Shown here one piece after another: positions 16,190 to 25,762 of a stretch of DNA of 52,435 nt. Under the pieces are notes generated by a model that saw nothing but the letters and a program-made list of their open reading frames with translations, ran no database searches and was not told the DNA's origin. The position numbers and the translations under genes are program-made. How positions within the stretch are numbered: the first letter of the stretch is position 1; every line of letters starts with the position of its first letter. The stretch is from an uncultured Clostridia bacterium (GTDB taxonomy: Bacteria; Bacillota; Clostridia; Christensenellales; Borkfalkiaceae), in the NCBI GenBank assembly GCA_947631195.1, contig CANRKK010000011.1, positions 1 through 52,435 of the forward strand, read 5' to 3'.

Positions 16190-17842
16190 ATGCAAAAAAC
16201 AATCAACAGCACCGAATTCCGCAAGATGGTTGCCTCCGGTGCCAGAATGCTTGAAATAAACAGGGCAAAAGTCGACGCCCTCAACGTGTTCCCCGTACCC
16301 GACGGAGACACGGGCACAAATATGTCCCTCACGCTGCAATCGGCGGTAAAGGAGATGAACGCCTGCACTTCCAACCGTTTTCAGGAAATCTGCGACGCCG
16401 TTTCCAAGGGCGCGCTGAAGGGCGCAAGGGGCAATTCGGGCGTTATATCCTCGCAGATTTTCCGCGGCATATGTTCGGTTATAAAGGACACAAAGGACGC
16501 GTTTGACACAAGAACTTTCGCCAAGGCCATGGAGGCGGGCACCAAAATTGCCTACGGCGCGGTGTCCATTCCCAAGGAGGGCACGATTTTAACGGTAGTG
16601 CGGCTGATGAGCGAATCGGCCGGCAAACTCGCGGGCAAGCACAAGGACTTCGTGGACTTTTTCAAGGCCCTCATCGAAGTGGGCGACGACGCGCTTGCAA
16701 AGACCCCCGAACTTCTCCCCGTTTTAAAAAAGGCGGGCGTAGTCGACTCGGGCGGGGTGGGCCTCATGCATATCATGCGCGGGTTCCTTGCCGCCATATC
16801 GGGCGAGGACCTCGGCGAAATCACCACCGAAGCGGCCGCCGACTCCAAAAAGAGCGACGAGGACCTGTTCGGCGACAATTCCGACATAATCAATCTCGAT
16901 TTGGGCGACATAGAGTTCGCCTACTGCACCGAATTTTTCGTAATCAACTTAAAGCAAATGACCACGCTTGCCGACATCGACAGGCTGAAAGAAAAGCTGA
17001 TGGAGATAGGGGACAGCGTTATCTGCATCGGCGATCTGGAACTTATAAAAGTGCACGTGCACACCAACAATCCCGGCCGCGCGCTCTCCTACGCGCTCGA
17101 ACTGGGCGAACTCGACAGGATAAAGATAGAGAACATGCTCGAGGAGAACCGCGCCCTCAAGGCCAAGCTCGAGGCGGAAAAGAAGGAGATGGGCATGCTC
17201 GCCATCTGCGCGGGCAAGGGGCTTGAAGAGATATTCAAGGACCTGCTCTGCGACAGGGTGATAGAGGGCGGCCAGACGATGAATCCCTCTGCGCAGGACA
17301 TAGCCGACGCCGTGCAGAAGATAAACGCCTCCAACGTGTTCGTATTCCCCAACAATTCCAACGTGATTCTGGCTGCCGAGCAGGCAAAGGCGCTCGTAAA
17401 CAAGCGCACTATCCACGTTATCCCCACCAAAAACGTGCCGCAGGGTTTTGCGGCGGCGCTCGCGTTTGACCCCGAGGCCTCCATTCCCGAAAACAAAACC
17501 AATATGACCCACGCGATAGACAACGTGGCTTCGGGCATGGTTACCCACGCCGTGCGCAACACCACTATGAACGGGTTTAAGCTGAAAGAGGGCGACATAA
17601 TCGGCCTCGACAACAAGCGCATACTCGCAAAGGGCGACGGCATAGCCGAGACCACCCTCAAACTGATAAAGGCCCTCAAGCGCGACGAGCACGAGATGAT
17701 CACCCTCTACTACGGCGAGGGCGTGTCCGAGGAGGAGGCAGGAGAGCTGGCGGGCAAAGTGGGCGAAGAATTTCCCGACTGCGACGTGGACTTCCACTTC
17801 GGCGGGCAGCCCGTGTATTACTACATGGTTTCGCTTGAATAA
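16190..17842 (+). CDS. fakA: Fatty acid kinase FakA (DAK2 domain, YloV)
   Basis: 550 residues. FakA phosphorylates fatty acids bound to FakB (DegV) proteins so they can enter phospholipid synthesis. The N-terminal ATP-binding DAK2/DhaL domain carries NVFPVPDGDTGTNM (metal-binding D38 and D40) and GARGNSGVISSQI near residues 78-90. The central segment and C-terminal domain (about 340-550, with FVFPNNSNVILAAEQ and VIPTKNVPQGFAA) fit the full-length family. AAAGGAG precedes the ATG. In Bacillus the serine dehydratase genes sdaAB-sdaAA lie between this gene and recG; they are absent here. Confidence 0.95.
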   Translation: MQKTINSTEFRKMVASGARMLEINRAKVDALNVFPVPDGDTGTNMSLTLQSAVKEMNACTSNRFQEICDAVSKGALKGARGNSGVISSQIFRGICSVIKDTKDAFDTRTFAKAMEAGTKIAYGAVSIPKEGTILTVVRLMSESAGKLAGKHKDFVDFFKALIEVGDDALAKTPELLPVLKKAGVVDSGGVGLMHIMRGFLAAISGEDLGEITTEAAADSKKSDEDLFGDNSDIINLDLGDIEFAYCTEFFVINLKQMTTLADIDRLKEKLMEIGDSVICIGDLELIKVHVHTNNPGRALSYALELGELDRIKIENMLEENRALKAKLEAEKKEMGMLAICAGKGLEEIFKDLLCDRVIEGGQTMNPSAQDIADAVQKINASNVFVFPNNSNVILAAEQAKALVNKRTIHVIPTKNVPQGFAAALAFDPEASIPENKTNMTHAIDNVASGMVTHAVRNTTMNGFKLKEGDIIGLDNKRILAKGDGIAETTLKLIKALKRDEHEMITLYYGEGVSEEEAGELAGKVGEEFPDCDVDFHFGGQPVYYYMVSLE

Positions 17843-17871
17843 TCTGCAACTTTTTTAAAAAAAGGGGACTA

Positions 17872-17914
17872 CAGTTTCAAAAGGCTTAACCGCTTTTTGG
17901 AACTGTTTGTTTTT
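17872..17914 (+). terminator. Hairpin with T tract between fakA and recG
   Basis: CAGTTTCAAAAGGC (17872-17885) pairs over 14 bp (two G-U) with GCTTTTTGGAACTG (17892-17905), loop TTAACC, followed by TTTGTTTTT. It looks like a terminator or attenuator ahead of recG, whose start codon lies five bases after it. Confidence 0.6.
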
Positions 17915-17918
17915 AGAT

Positions 17919-19925
17919 ATGCAACTTACGTCGCTTAAGTACATTTCCGACAAACGGGAAAAGGACTTAAACAAACTTAATATCTTCACGGCCGAGGATC
18001 TTCTGCGCCATTTCCCGCGGGACTATCTCGACCTGACGCACGTCACCCCCGTAAAGGACGCCTATCACAACGACGTCATTTTAACGGCGTGCGAAGTCGT
18101 GGGCGTGGAGTTCAACCGCTATACCAAGCGGCCGGTAGTAAAGGCGCTGTGCAGGCAGGGCAACTATATCTTTTCGGCGGTCTGGTTCAACCAGCCCTAC
18201 GTGGCGCAGAGGCTCGAAGCGGGCGAATATCTCTTTTACGGCAGGGTGCAAAACAAGTACGGCTTAGGCTGCCAGATGGTAAACCCGTCCTTCGAAAAGG
18301 CGGGGAAGAGCAGCCGTCTGCAGGGCATAATCCCCGTGTATTCCCTCTCGGGTTCGCTCACGCAGGGAGTGGTGCGGCAGGCGGTGCGGCAGGCCCTCGA
18401 AAAGGTGGATTGCCCCTCGTATATCCCCCAAACATTGCAAAAAAAATACGGCCTCGCGCCCCTCAAGGAGGCGTATGTAAAGGTCCACGCGCCGCGGTCC
18501 CAAAGCGACATAAAGAACGGCTCCGAGCGCATTGCGCTGGAGGAGTATTTTTTGCTGATCTCTGCCTTTAAAGTGATAAAGGGCGGGCGGGACGACGCGC
18601 GCATGAACAACTATTCCGTCACCCGCGCCGGGCTGGAGGACTTTATCTCCCGTTTCCCCTTCGAATTTACCGCGGGGCAGAAGCAGGCGGTTGAGGACGT
18701 CTACAACAACCTGCGCTCCCCGCACAAGATGAACAGGCTCCTGCAGGGGGACGTGGGCTGCGGCAAAACGGCGGTTGCCCTCGCGGGGATATTCATGGCG
18801 GTAAAGTCGGGATATCAGGCGGCTATGGTCGCTCCCACCGAGGTGCTCGCCCGCCAGAACGCCGCGCTGATACAAAAATATTTCCCCGAATACTCGGTGC
18901 GCGCGCTTACGGGCTCGACCCCCGCCGCCGAAAAGCGGGAGATTAAGCGGGGGCTTGCAACGGGCGGCGTAGACATAGTCTGCGGCACGCACGCCGTGAT
19001 GCAGGAGGACGTGCTGTTTAAAAATCTTTCTTTGGTCGTCTGCGACGAACAGCACCGCTTCGGCGTGGCGCAGCGCTCCTCGCTCTCCCAAAAGGGGGAC
19101 GGCTGCGACGTGCTGGTAATGAGCGCAACCCCCATTCCCCGCACGCTGTCGCTGATTTTTTACGGCGATCTCGACATAACCACCATAAAGGACAAGCCCA
19201 AATCGAGGCTGCCCGTCTCCACGTCGATAATCCCCGAAAGGAAGTACGCCGACATGTACCGCTACGTGGCGGAGCAGGCGCGGCAGGGGCTGCAGACCTA
19301 CTTCGTCTGCCCGAAGATAGAGGGCGACGAGGAGGGGACGGTGATGTCCGTCACCGAACTCTACGAGGATCTTCAAGGCAAGATGCCGGGCGTGCGCATA
19401 GCCCTTTTGCACGGCAAGATGAAGGACAAGCAAAAAAACGATATAATGCAGGCCTTCAAAAACAAGGAGTACGACTGCCTCGTTTCCACCACCGTCATAG
19501 AAGTCGGCGTGGACGTGCCCGACGCAACCACGATGATAATCTACAACGCCGAGCGGTTCGGGCTCTCCCAGCTGCACCAGCTCCGCGGCAGGGTAGGCAG
19601 AGGGGACAAAAAGAGCTATTGTTTCCTTCTGATGGGCGCCGACACCGACGAGGCCCGCGCGCGGTTGGGCGTTATAAAAAACAGCGCGGACGGCTTTGAA
19701 ATTGCCGAGGCCGACTTAAAACTTCGTGGCGGCGGCGACTTTATGGGCACGCGGCAATCGGGCAGGGTGCTCTCCGAAATAAAAAATTTAAAGTTCCCCG
19801 TAGAGACGATATTCATGGCGAAGGCGCTTTCGGACGAGGCCTTTTCGGGCGCGTTCGACGTAAAACTCCTCTCGCGTATAGCCGCCGAAAAGTACGAGAG
19901 CTTAAAAAATGTTATCCTCAACTGA
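17919..19925 (+). CDS. recG: ATP-dependent DNA helicase RecG
   Basis: 668 residues. RecG remodels stalled forks and Holliday junctions. The N-terminal wedge OB domain covers about residues 55-150. The helicase core has Walker A GDVGCGKT (277-284), DEQH (376-379), SATPIPRTL, and motif VI region LRGRVGRG; the C-terminal TRG segment with GGGDFMGTRQSG completes it. The ATG at 17919 is used; a TTG at 17907 would add four residues from inside the hairpin T tract. No strong ribosome binding site is visible. Confidence 0.95.
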   Translation: MQLTSLKYISDKREKDLNKLNIFTAEDLLRHFPRDYLDLTHVTPVKDAYHNDVILTACEVVGVEFNRYTKRPVVKALCRQGNYIFSAVWFNQPYVAQRLEAGEYLFYGRVQNKYGLGCQMVNPSFEKAGKSSRLQGIIPVYSLSGSLTQGVVRQAVRQALEKVDCPSYIPQTLQKKYGLAPLKEAYVKVHAPRSQSDIKNGSERIALEEYFLLISAFKVIKGGRDDARMNNYSVTRAGLEDFISRFPFEFTAGQKQAVEDVYNNLRSPHKMNRLLQGDVGCGKTAVALAGIFMAVKSGYQAAMVAPTEVLARQNAALIQKYFPEYSVRALTGSTPAAEKREIKRGLATGGVDIVCGTHAVMQEDVLFKNLSLVVCDEQHRFGVAQRSSLSQKGDGCDVLVMSATPIPRTLSLIFYGDLDITTIKDKPKSRLPVSTSIIPERKYADMYRYVAEQARQGLQTYFVCPKIEGDEEGTVMSVTELYEDLQGKMPGVRIALLHGKMKDKQKNDIMQAFKNKEYDCLVSTTVIEVGVDVPDATTMIIYNAERFGLSQLHQLRGRVGRGDKKSYCFLLMGADTDEARARLGVIKNSADGFEIAEADLKLRGGGDFMGTRQSGRVLSEIKNLKFPVETIFMAKALSDEAFSGAFDVKLLSRIAAEKYESLKNVILN

Positions 19926-19940
19926 AAAGGGAATACCTGC

Positions 19941-19974
19941 GCCGCGGGAGATTGCGCCCCGCGGCAATTTTTTT
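19941..19974 (+). terminator. Terminator of recG
   Basis: GCCGCGGG (19941-19948) pairs with CCCGCGGC (19958-19965), then AATTTTTTT. Confidence 0.9.
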
Positions 19975-20007
19975 GCAAAATTGTACTCTTCCCCGCATAA
20001 ACCCGTA

Positions 20008-20037
20008 TTGACTTTTGGCATGCTTTTATGTTAAACT
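20008..20037 (+). promoter_or_regulatory. Promoter of the GH13 gene
   Basis: TTGACT (20008-20013), 17-18 bp spacer, TTAAACT (20031-20037). Confidence 0.6.
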
Positions 20038-20072
20038 AAAATCAAATTCAGGCGTATGGAAGGACCACGTAT

Positions 20073-22139
20073 ATGATAAACAGAAACGCGCTGTTCAGCG
20101 ACGAAACCCGAAGATATAAGACACCTTACGAACCTGCTGCGGGCGACAGAGTGACCGTGCGCGTGAGAACGCTTGCAAACGACGCCTTAAAAGTCTGCGT
20201 TGTGATAAACGGCGTCAAGCACGAGATGAAGGTTATGACGCTCAAACAGCGGCGGGAAGTCGTGTCCGTCAGAAAGGACGTGTTTTTCGACTACTTCGAA
20301 TTTTCGTTCAAGTGCCCCGAGAAACAGGTTAAGTATCACTTTGAAATCTCCGACGAGGACGACGTCGTGTTCTATAACCGCCTCGGCTGCGTGGAGAACA
20401 CGCAGGAAGAGTATGAATTTTCCTTTGTGCCGGGTTTTAAAGTTCCCGACTGGGCCAAGGGCGCGGTGTTTTACCAGATTTTCCCCGACCGCTTTTGCAA
20501 CGGCGACCCCTCCAACGACGTGGAGGACAACGAATTTTATTACACGGGCGGGCACTCCAAACGCATAAGGGAATGGTACAAATTCCCCGACGAGCTGGAC
20601 GTGCGCTGCTTTTACGGCGGCGACCTGCAGGGCGTGATGCAAAAACTTGACTATCTGCAGGATTTGGGAGTGGAGGCAATCTACTTCAACCCGCTGTTTG
20701 TTTCCCCCTCCAACCACAAGTACGACACGCAGGACTACGACCATATCGACCCGCACCTCGCCGTGATAGAGGAGGACGTGGACCACAGGATGCAGCATTG
20801 GGAAAAGCACAACGGCTATGCCCCAAAATATATCATGCGCACCACCAGCCGCGTCAACCTCGAAAAGAGCAACGAGTATTTTATAAAGCTGGTGGAGGAA
20901 ATCCACCGCCGCGGCATGCGGGTGGTTATAGACGGCGTTTTCAACCACTGCGGTTCCTTCAACAAGTGGATGGACAGGGAGGGGATATACCTCAACAAGG
21001 AGGGCTACGAAAAGGGCGCGTTCCAATCGGCGAGGAGCCCTTACAGGAGTTATTTCAAGTTCAAAAAGCCGCACGAGGCTCACAGCGAATACGAGGGCTG
21101 GTGGGGCTACGAAACCCTGCCAAAGCTCAACTACGAACACAGCAAGGAGCTCGAGGACTATATCATAGGCACGGGCGGCAAGTGGGTGAGCGAGCCGTAC
21201 AACGTGGACGGCTGGCGGCTGGACGTCGCGGCCGATTTGGGGCACAGCGCGCGCTACAACCACAGATTCTGGAAAAAATTCCGCACCTGCGTGCGCGAGG
21301 CCAACCCCGAAGCCTTTGTCTTTGCCGAGCACTACGGCTCCCCCGAAAGCTGGTTCAACGGCAAGGAATGGGACTCGGTTATGAACTACGACGCCTTTAT
21401 GGAGCCCGTCACGTGGTTTTTGACGGGAATGGATAAACATTCCGAGTCGTTCGACTACGGCAAACTGTGGGACGGCAAGGCCTTTTTCGCCTCGATGTTC
21501 AAAAATATGTCCAAATTCCCCCGCCCCGCGCTGGATTCGGCCTTAAACCAGCTTTCCAACCACGACCATTCCCGCTTTTTAACGCGCACCAACAGCACGG
21601 TGGGAACGCTCCGCACAAAGGGCCCGCAGGAGGCGGGCTACAACATAGACAAGAGGATAATGGAGCTTGCCGTGCTCATACAGATGACGTGGCCCGGCTC
21701 CCCCGGAATATACTACGCCGACGAGGCGGGGCAGGTGGGCTGGACGGACCCCGACAGCCGCAGGACGTACCCTTGGGGCAGCGAGGACATGGAGCTCTTG
21801 CAGTTCCACAAGGAGGCAATCCGCCTGCGCAAAAAGATAAAGTGCCTCAAAATGGGCAGCATAAAGGAGCTGGACGCGGGCAACGGCTATATAATCTACG
21901 GCAGGTCCGACGAGGAGGAGTGCTGCATAGTGATAATAAACTGCTCGGACACGGAAATAAATTTAAACGCGCCCGTGTGGCAGCTTGGAGTTCCGCGGAA
22001 CGACGCGTATATGACCCGCAAGTTTTTCTGCGCGGACTGCAATCTCGATTTGACCGAAAAAAAGGCAAAAACCCAAAACGGGAGGCTGTTTTTGACGGTG
22101 CCGCCTAAGGCGGGCGGGGTGTACTACTACCAATTTTAA
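20073..22139 (+). CDS. Glycoside hydrolase family 13 alpha-glucan hydrolase (neopullulanase/cyclomaltodextrinase type)
   Basis: 688 residues, no signal peptide, so intracellular. An N-terminal beta-sandwich (about 20-120, CBM34-like) precedes the catalytic barrel. Conserved GH13 regions are present: DGVFNH with D287, GWRLDVAAD with nucleophile D384, FAEH with acid/base E419 and SNHDH with D498. The N-terminal domain plus the KYDTQDY segment fits enzymes that hydrolyse cyclodextrins, pullulan or maltodextrins. A C-terminal beta domain covers about 600-688. With glgB 1.1 kb downstream it points to glycogen or maltodextrin metabolism. Exact substrate specificity cannot be read from sequence. Confidence 0.88.
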   Translation: MINRNALFSDETRRYKTPYEPAAGDRVTVRVRTLANDALKVCVVINGVKHEMKVMTLKQRREVVSVRKDVFFDYFEFSFKCPEKQVKYHFEISDEDDVVFYNRLGCVENTQEEYEFSFVPGFKVPDWAKGAVFYQIFPDRFCNGDPSNDVEDNEFYYTGGHSKRIREWYKFPDELDVRCFYGGDLQGVMQKLDYLQDLGVEAIYFNPLFVSPSNHKYDTQDYDHIDPHLAVIEEDVDHRMQHWEKHNGYAPKYIMRTTSRVNLEKSNEYFIKLVEEIHRRGMRVVIDGVFNHCGSFNKWMDREGIYLNKEGYEKGAFQSARSPYRSYFKFKKPHEAHSEYEGWWGYETLPKLNYEHSKELEDYIIGTGGKWVSEPYNVDGWRLDVAADLGHSARYNHRFWKKFRTCVREANPEAFVFAEHYGSPESWFNGKEWDSVMNYDAFMEPVTWFLTGMDKHSESFDYGKLWDGKAFFASMFKNMSKFPRPALDSALNQLSNHDHSRFLTRTNSTVGTLRTKGPQEAGYNIDKRIMELAVLIQMTWPGSPGIYYADEAGQVGWTDPDSRRTYPWGSEDMELLQFHKEAIRLRKKIKCLKMGSIKELDAGNGYIIYGRSDEEECCIVIINCSDTEINLNAPVWQLGVPRNDAYMTRKFFCADCNLDLTEKKAKTQNGRLFLTVPPKAGGVYYYQF

Positions 22140-22432
22140 GCTGCCGCCAAGCGCGGATATACTTCGCATAACTTTGTTGCCTTTACGTTTTTGCTCAGTC
22201 ACGTACTTCTATGTACGCTCCTGTCGCAAAAGCCGCAGGCGCCTCGTTCTGCTCGTATCTGCGCGCTTGCAGACTTCGTAAATGCAGAGAGCGCCTTGCA
22301 TAACTCGCTTCTACCCACCGCTGAATTACAAAGCGGTGACTGCGTAAATACAGGGGTTCGCCTTGTCTTGCTCGTATCTGCGCGCTTGCAGACTTCGTAA
22401 AAACAACGCACCCTCCTTGGCTCCCTTTAGTA

Positions 22433-22556
22433 GGACGAGCGCGGATTTCTCAAAACAGCACAGTGCGCTGTTTTGCCGCGCGAGATGAGTGAGCGCATAC
22501 GTCCCGCGCGAACGGTGCCCGAACACGGCGTTGTCCTTACGCCGTGTGAGAAAGCT
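22433..22556 (+). repeat. Repeat element B, copy 1, inside a C element
   Basis: It begins GGACGAGCG and ends GAGAAAGCT. Hairpin 1 is CAAAACAGC (22451-22459) with GCTGTTTTG (22467-22475); hairpin 2 is ACACGGCGT (22523-22531) with ACGCCGTGT (22539-22547). The C element continues on both sides (CTCCCTTTAGTA before, ACTGAGGGGATTGT after). Confidence 0.8.
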
Positions 22557-23000
22557 GGCTGCGAAGCAGACTGAGGGGATTGTCACCTTAAATTTACATA
22601 CACATTAATAATTTTCCTTTTATATTTTGTCCCGCCCACCCCCCCAATATTGTTAAAAAATAGGATATAATACCGCAATTTTTAAATAAGTACCGCACCA
22701 ATTAAGCTTTGTCACCACTACCGTGGCTTCTTCCCCACGGGGGGAAGCTCCCGCGCAGCGGGTGATGGGAGGGGAAATAAAAAAAGCAACCGCCTCTCCC
22801 ACCCGTCACTTCGTGACACCCTCCCCCGTCGGCGACGGAAGAGGGCACGGGGAGAGCGGTGCCCCGCCGTCTGTATGTTGAAACGTTTTGTAGCGTTCAG
22901 CGGAATGTATGGCTAACGAAAGTTGAGGAACTAACGCTCGTTCCGCCCAAAAAAGCAACGTGACGTTGCATCCATATATTTATACTGCAATTACAAAGTG

Positions 23001-23270
23001 GCAACCGCACGAGAATTTTTGTGAACATTTCAAAATAATAAACGGCGCAAGCAAGCTACGCTTGCGCCCGCGCACACAATTTGCGCATACCTGCGCCTCT
23101 GCCGTTTCCCAAAGGGAACCCTCGGCAGGGCGTCGGGCAAAGCCCTCGCGCAGCGGGGTGAATGCCTGCGATTAAATAATCGTGGGCCCTTAAAAAATCG
23201 CAGGCAGAGGACGAGTAGTCCTAAAACTCACGAAAATTCGCAGGCACGGCCTGCCGAGAATTTTGTGAAC
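23001..23270 (-). repeat. Repeat element A, copy 2, inverted, upstream of glgB
   Basis: Read on the minus strand: H1 (GTTCACAAAATTC ... GAATTTTCGTGAG), H2 with 11-bp arms TGCCTGCGATT / AATCGCAGGCA, an inserted hairpin unit (CTGCCG ... CGGCAG), then H3 with arms GCAAGC / GCTTGC. The H1 end stops 16 bp before the glgB start codon, leaving room only for the GAGGAGG site. Confidence 0.75.
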
Positions 23271-23286
23271 TATTTGAGGAGGTTTT

Positions 23287-25278
23287 ATGGATAAATTTTT
23301 CGGAGATCTGGACAGATATCTGTTCCACCACGGCACGCACTACGAGCTGTATAACAAGATGGGCGCGCACCTGCGCGAAGTCGACGGCGTTCGGGGCGTT
23401 CAGTTTGTTTTATGGGCGCCGCACGCGCGCGCCGTATGCGTCGTGTCGGACGGCAACGGCTGGACGCCGTGGCGCGACGTCATGCAGAAGATGGACGACG
23501 AAATTTGGGAGCTGTTCGTCCCCGGCATGTGCGAGGGCGTAAAGTATAAATATCTCGTCGTCCGCGCCGACGGCAGCGAGGTCTACAAGATAGACCCCTA
23601 CGCTTTCCGCTCCGAACTCCGCCCCGCAAACGCCTCGATAGTGTGCGACGTAAACGGCTTCCAATGGGAGGACGACGGCTGGAAAAAGCAAAAGCACAAC
23701 GAAAACTTTTTGGAAAAGCCCATGTCGGTGTACGAGGTGCACCTCGGCAGTTGGAAAAAGGACCTCTCCAAGTGGGACGAGGACCAATATTTTGACTACC
23801 GCCGCCTTGCGCACGAACTCGCCGAATATATAACCTATATGGGCTACACGCACATAGAGCTGATGGGCATCTGCGAATACCCCTTCGACCCGTCGTGGGG
23901 CTATCAGGTGACGGGCTACTTCTCGCCCACGTCCCGCTACGGCACTCCCGAGGACTTCCAATACTTTGTAAACCACATGCACAAGTGCGGCATAGGCGTA
24001 ATTTTGGACTGGGTGCCCGCGCACTTCCCCAAAGACGACTTCGGCCTTGCCAACTTCGACGGCACGCCCCTGTACGAGTACGGCGACCCCCTGCGCGCCG
24101 AGTATCCCGAGTGGGGCACCAAGGCTTTCGATTTGGGCAAAAAGGAAGTCAGCAACTTCCTGATGGCCTCGGCGTTCTTCTGGGTGGACAAATACCATAT
24201 CGACGCCCTCCGCGTGGACGCCGTTGCGGCAATGTTCTATTCCAGCTTCGGCAGGGAGCAGTGGAGGCCCAATATCTACGGCGGCAACGAAAATTTAGAG
24301 AGCTTCGAGTTCTTCCGCCATTTGAACAGCATAATGCGGCAGCGCACCGACGCCTTCCTTATCGCCGAGGACAGCTCCATAATAGAGGGAGTAACCAAGC
24401 CCGCGGCAAAGGGCGGGTTCGGCTTCGGCTTAAAGTGGAATATGGGCTGGATGAACGACACCCTGACCTATATCAAAAAGGACCCCATATTCCGCCCCTA
24501 TCACCACTGGCTTTTGACGCACACGTTCGAGTATATCTTTAACGAAAACTACATGCTCGTGCTGTCCCACGACGAGGTGGTGTACGGCAAGGGCAGCATG
24601 TACAATAAATTCCCCGGCAACAAGATGGACAAGCTCGGCAGCTTAAAGGCCCTCTACACCATGATGATGGGCCACCCGGGCAAAAAATTGCTGTTCATGG
24701 GGCAGGACTTCGCGCAGATAAACGAGTGGAACTTCCGCACGGGGTTGGATTGGTATCTCGCCGACGACGAGGGCCACCGCGACGTGATGAACTGCTACCG
24801 CACCCTTCTGCATATCTACCGCGAACGCCCCGTTTTGCATAACGACTGCGGCGGACCCAAGACCTTCGAGTGGATAAATTCGGGCGACTTCAACCGCAAC
24901 ATCTTCACGTTCATAAGGCGCAACCCGTGGAACTACAACAACGCGCTGATATTCGTCATAAATTTTGCGCCCGTCGACAGGTGGGATATGGGCGTGGGCG
25001 CGCCGATTGCTGGCACGTACAAGCGGATATTCTCCACCTATCCCGACGGCAACCCGCTGGAAATCGAGGCCAAAGAGGAGCTCTGCGACGGCAGGCCCTT
25101 TAAACTCACGTTCGACTTGCGGCCCTTCGAGGCGGCCATCTTCGAGGTGCCCTACGTTGAGAGCACGCCCGAGGAGCAGAAGATCGAAAAGTCCGTCCGC
25201 CGCTCCATAAAGCTGAGGCACACTAAGGCGAAGAATGATAGTTCGCACGTGCCCCAAATCCCGCCGTATAAAGGGTAG
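23287..25278 (+). CDS. glgB: 1,4-alpha-glucan branching enzyme
   Basis: 663 residues. It makes alpha-1,6 branches in glycogen. A CBM48 domain (about 20-130) precedes the GH13 barrel. Catalytic residues are D311 (ALRVDAV), E361 (IAEDSS) and D429 (SHDE), with D241 in region I (DWVPAHF). GAGGAGG precedes the ATG. The last 20 or so residues (from about 643) are rich in Lys, Ser and Pro and look unlike the family core; the stop codon is followed with no gap by a repeat element, so the tail may have been altered by its insertion. No other glg synthesis gene is in the window. Confidence 0.94.
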   Translation: MDKFFGDLDRYLFHHGTHYELYNKMGAHLREVDGVRGVQFVLWAPHARAVCVVSDGNGWTPWRDVMQKMDDEIWELFVPGMCEGVKYKYLVVRADGSEVYKIDPYAFRSELRPANASIVCDVNGFQWEDDGWKKQKHNENFLEKPMSVYEVHLGSWKKDLSKWDEDQYFDYRRLAHELAEYITYMGYTHIELMGICEYPFDPSWGYQVTGYFSPTSRYGTPEDFQYFVNHMHKCGIGVILDWVPAHFPKDDFGLANFDGTPLYEYGDPLRAEYPEWGTKAFDLGKKEVSNFLMASAFFWVDKYHIDALRVDAVAAMFYSSFGREQWRPNIYGGNENLESFEFFRHLNSIMRQRTDAFLIAEDSSIIEGVTKPAAKGGFGFGLKWNMGWMNDTLTYIKKDPIFRPYHHWLLTHTFEYIFNENYMLVLSHDEVVYGKGSMYNKFPGNKMDKLGSLKALYTMMMGHPGKKLLFMGQDFAQINEWNFRTGLDWYLADDEGHRDVMNCYRTLLHIYRERPVLHNDCGGPKTFEWINSGDFNRNIFTFIRRNPWNYNNALIFVINFAPVDRWDMGVGAPIAGTYKRIFSTYPDGNPLEIEAKEELCDGRPFKLTFDLRPFEAAIFEVPYVESTPEEQKIEKSVRRSIKLRHTKAKNDSSHVPQIPPYKG

Positions 25279-25590
25279 TTCACAAAAATTTTCGTGCGGT
25301 TGCGCACACTCAAATTTTTCGTGATTTTTAGGGCTGCTCGCCCTCTTTGCGCTATAATTAAGGGCGCACATATGATATGATGGCGCAAATTCACCTCGCT
25401 CAGGCAAAAGTGTTTGCAAATTGGGACGAGCGAGGCATTTCATAGCACAGCACAGTGCGCTGTGCGTGCCGAAGCGAGATGAGTGAGCGCATACGTCCCG
25501 CGCGAACGGTGACCGAGCCAACGGTTTTTCCTTGCCGTTGGCGAGAGGGCTGGCGCAAAAGCGTGGTTTTGCTTGCAACATAATTATTTA
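25279..25590 (+). repeat. Repeat element A, copy 3, interrupted by B
   Basis: It starts with TTCAC directly after the glgB stop codon. H2 arms are TTTGCGCTAT / ATGGCGCAAA; B copy 2 is inserted between H2 and H3; H3 arms are GCAAAA (25555-25560) / TTTTGC (25567-25572), in place of GCAGGG / CCCTGC elsewhere. Confidence 0.8.
25424..25551 (+). repeat. Repeat element B, copy 2, inside A copy 3
   Basis: Hairpin 1 is GCACAGC (25445-25451) with GCTGTGC (25459-25465) around the same loop ACAGTGC as copy 1; hairpin 2 is GCCAACGG (25517-25524) with CCGTTGGC (25535-25542), quite different from copy 1 but still paired. Confidence 0.8.
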
Positions 25591-25762
25591 AAAAAAACGC
25601 AAAGCCCATTAAGCCGTGTCATTTTGTGCGAGCGAAGAGACGCCCTGCCGAGGGTTTCCCTTTGGGAAACGGCAGAGCGTGAGCGTAGCGGTAAGCGAAA
25701 TAATCCCCCCGTGGGCTGGTCGAGGTTTGATGAAACGGCTTTCCCCTTGGCTCCCTTTAGTA

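Larger units (their letters stand above)
22140..23286. repeat. Repeat mosaic between the GH13 gene and glgB
   Basis: No gene is visible. In order: a 33-bp direct repeat (22250-22282 and 22369-22401, containing CTGCGCGCTTGCAGACTTCG); a C element interrupted by B copy 1; the F unit CCCGCCCACCCCCCCAATAT (22631-22650, also near 26000 and 27602); a C variant with GCTTCTTCCCC...GGGGGAAGC and CCCGC-GCA-GCGGG; a D element (about 22850-22950); a GCAACG-TGA-CGTTGC hairpin (22956-22970) seen again near 28305; and A copy 2. glgB therefore has no visible promoter outside repeat sequence. Confidence 0.8.

Noticed and set aside
18264-19577. 437-codon minus-strand frame inside recG
   Set aside because: It is a shadow of recG with no recognisable domain, start signal or promoter; similar shadows occur in fakA, the GH13 gene and the calcium ATPase gene.
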